DNA from: Demequina litoralis
Lineage (GTDB): Bacteria; Actinomycetota; Actinomycetes; Actinomycetales; Demequinaceae
Direction: 5' to 3'
Length of the DNA stretch: 64,000 nt
Assembly: GCF_030418455.1 (NCBI RefSeq)
Contig: NZ_JAUHPW010000001.1
Span: forward strand, 372,001-436,000
Part shown: positions 63,884 through 64,000 of the stretch, one piece after another
Layout of the letters: every line of letters starts with the position of its first letter
Position numbering within the stretch: the first letter of the stretch is position 1
Made by a program: the position numbers and the translations under genes
The notes under the pieces: model-generated
The model's input: only the letters and a program-made list of their open reading frames with translations
Databases searched by the model: none
What the model was told of the DNA's origin: nothing

Positions 63884-64000
63884 ATGACCTCACTCACCAC
63901 CACCCAGGACCAGGTCGCGTCCGTCGAGGCCGACGCCATCATCGTCGGCTGGACCGCGGACGACACCGTCGCAGCCCACCCCCTGCTCTCCGACGAGGCC
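63884..64000 (+). CDS. pepA: probable leucyl aminopeptidase, N-terminal fragment (gene runs off the window)
   Basis: Only 39 codons are present: MTSLTTTQDQVASVEADAII, then VGWTADDTVAAHPLLSDEA. The DAIIVG segment and general layout resemble the N-terminal domain of M17 leucyl aminopeptidases, but this part is poorly conserved and no catalytic residue is included. TAGGCT ends 7 nt before the ATG. The identification is tentative. Confidence 0.45.
   Translation, partial: MTSLTTTQDQVASVEADAIIVGWTADDTVAAHPLLSDEA

Overview
This window is chromosomal DNA from a high-GC actinobacterium, most likely of the order Micrococcales. The case rests on very high GC with almost exclusive G/C third codon positions, on actinobacteria-restricted families (DUF4193, SepH, DUF5998, DUF4192, an Rv2175c-type protein, DUF3043, CtaF, a three-helix Rieske protein), and on gene order matching two blocks of mycobacterial chromosomes. 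The first is dut/DUF4193/inositol phosphatase/sigA (the Rv2697c-Rv2703 neighbourhood). The second is polyprenyl synthase/Rv2175c/PknL/AroG/PlsC/FadD/DEDD-UvrC/TrpD/CtaE-QcrCAB/CtaC/HesB/glycerate kinase/DUF3043 (the Rv2173-Rv2206 neighbourhood). No rRNA, tRNA, phage, insertion sequence or CRISPR array is visible. Almost everything is core housekeeping, with a few lineage-specific small genes.

Layout. 1-4217: end of dut, DUF4193, inositol-phosphatase-like protein, the division factor SepH, an alkaline-phosphatase-superfamily protein and DUF5998. 4373-14397: type II topoisomerase subunits (ParC on +, ParE on -), separated by an acetyltransferase and a three-gene ThrE exporter operon, then small membrane proteins and a second acetyltransferase. 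14491-22413: two paralogous giant LuxR/ATPase regulators on either side of an AGCS sodium:amino-acid symporter. 22502-25129: the primary sigma factor SigA and DUF4192. 25248-36684: isoprenoid synthase, Rv2175c homologue, LysM/lytic transglycosylase, PASTA kinase, then DAHP synthase, PPi-phosphofructokinase, PlsC, ROK glucokinase and an acyl-CoA ligase. 36685-42483: a small GARFPR-repeat protein and an FAD oxidase sharing a duplicated upstream region, a Cys-rich 66-residue protein, a DnaQ-UvrC-type nuclease, TrpD and a receiver-like protein. 42628-54107: the aerobic respiratory chain (CtaE-QcrC-QcrA-QcrB; CtaC-CtaD-CtaF), interrupted by sodA, an ion channel and a UvrA-like ABC protein. 54140-58848: a NifS-like protein without its PLP lysine plus TusA, ErpA, glycerate kinase, NadA and DUF3043. 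58939-64000: aldo/keto reductase, phosphoribosyltransferase, a LysR regulator with a TDT transporter, PyrD, and the start of a probable leucyl aminopeptidase.

Three window-wide patterns matter beyond the gene list. (1) The word GGACGATGC occurs 35 times by hand count (18 forward, 17 reverse), 33 of them extended to GGACGATGCG. About one copy would be expected from base composition; the copies are enriched between genes and some form inverted pairs around terminators. (2) GTCAC direct repeats with a 9-bp period, resembling reported MtrA boxes, lie upstream of the LysM/transglycosylase gene, twice (inverted) upstream of sodA, and upstream of the UvrA-like gene. (3) About twenty genes have a TANNNT-like -10 hexamer ending 6-7 nt before the start codon, suggesting leaderless transcripts. 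All positions and counts were made by eye without alignment software.
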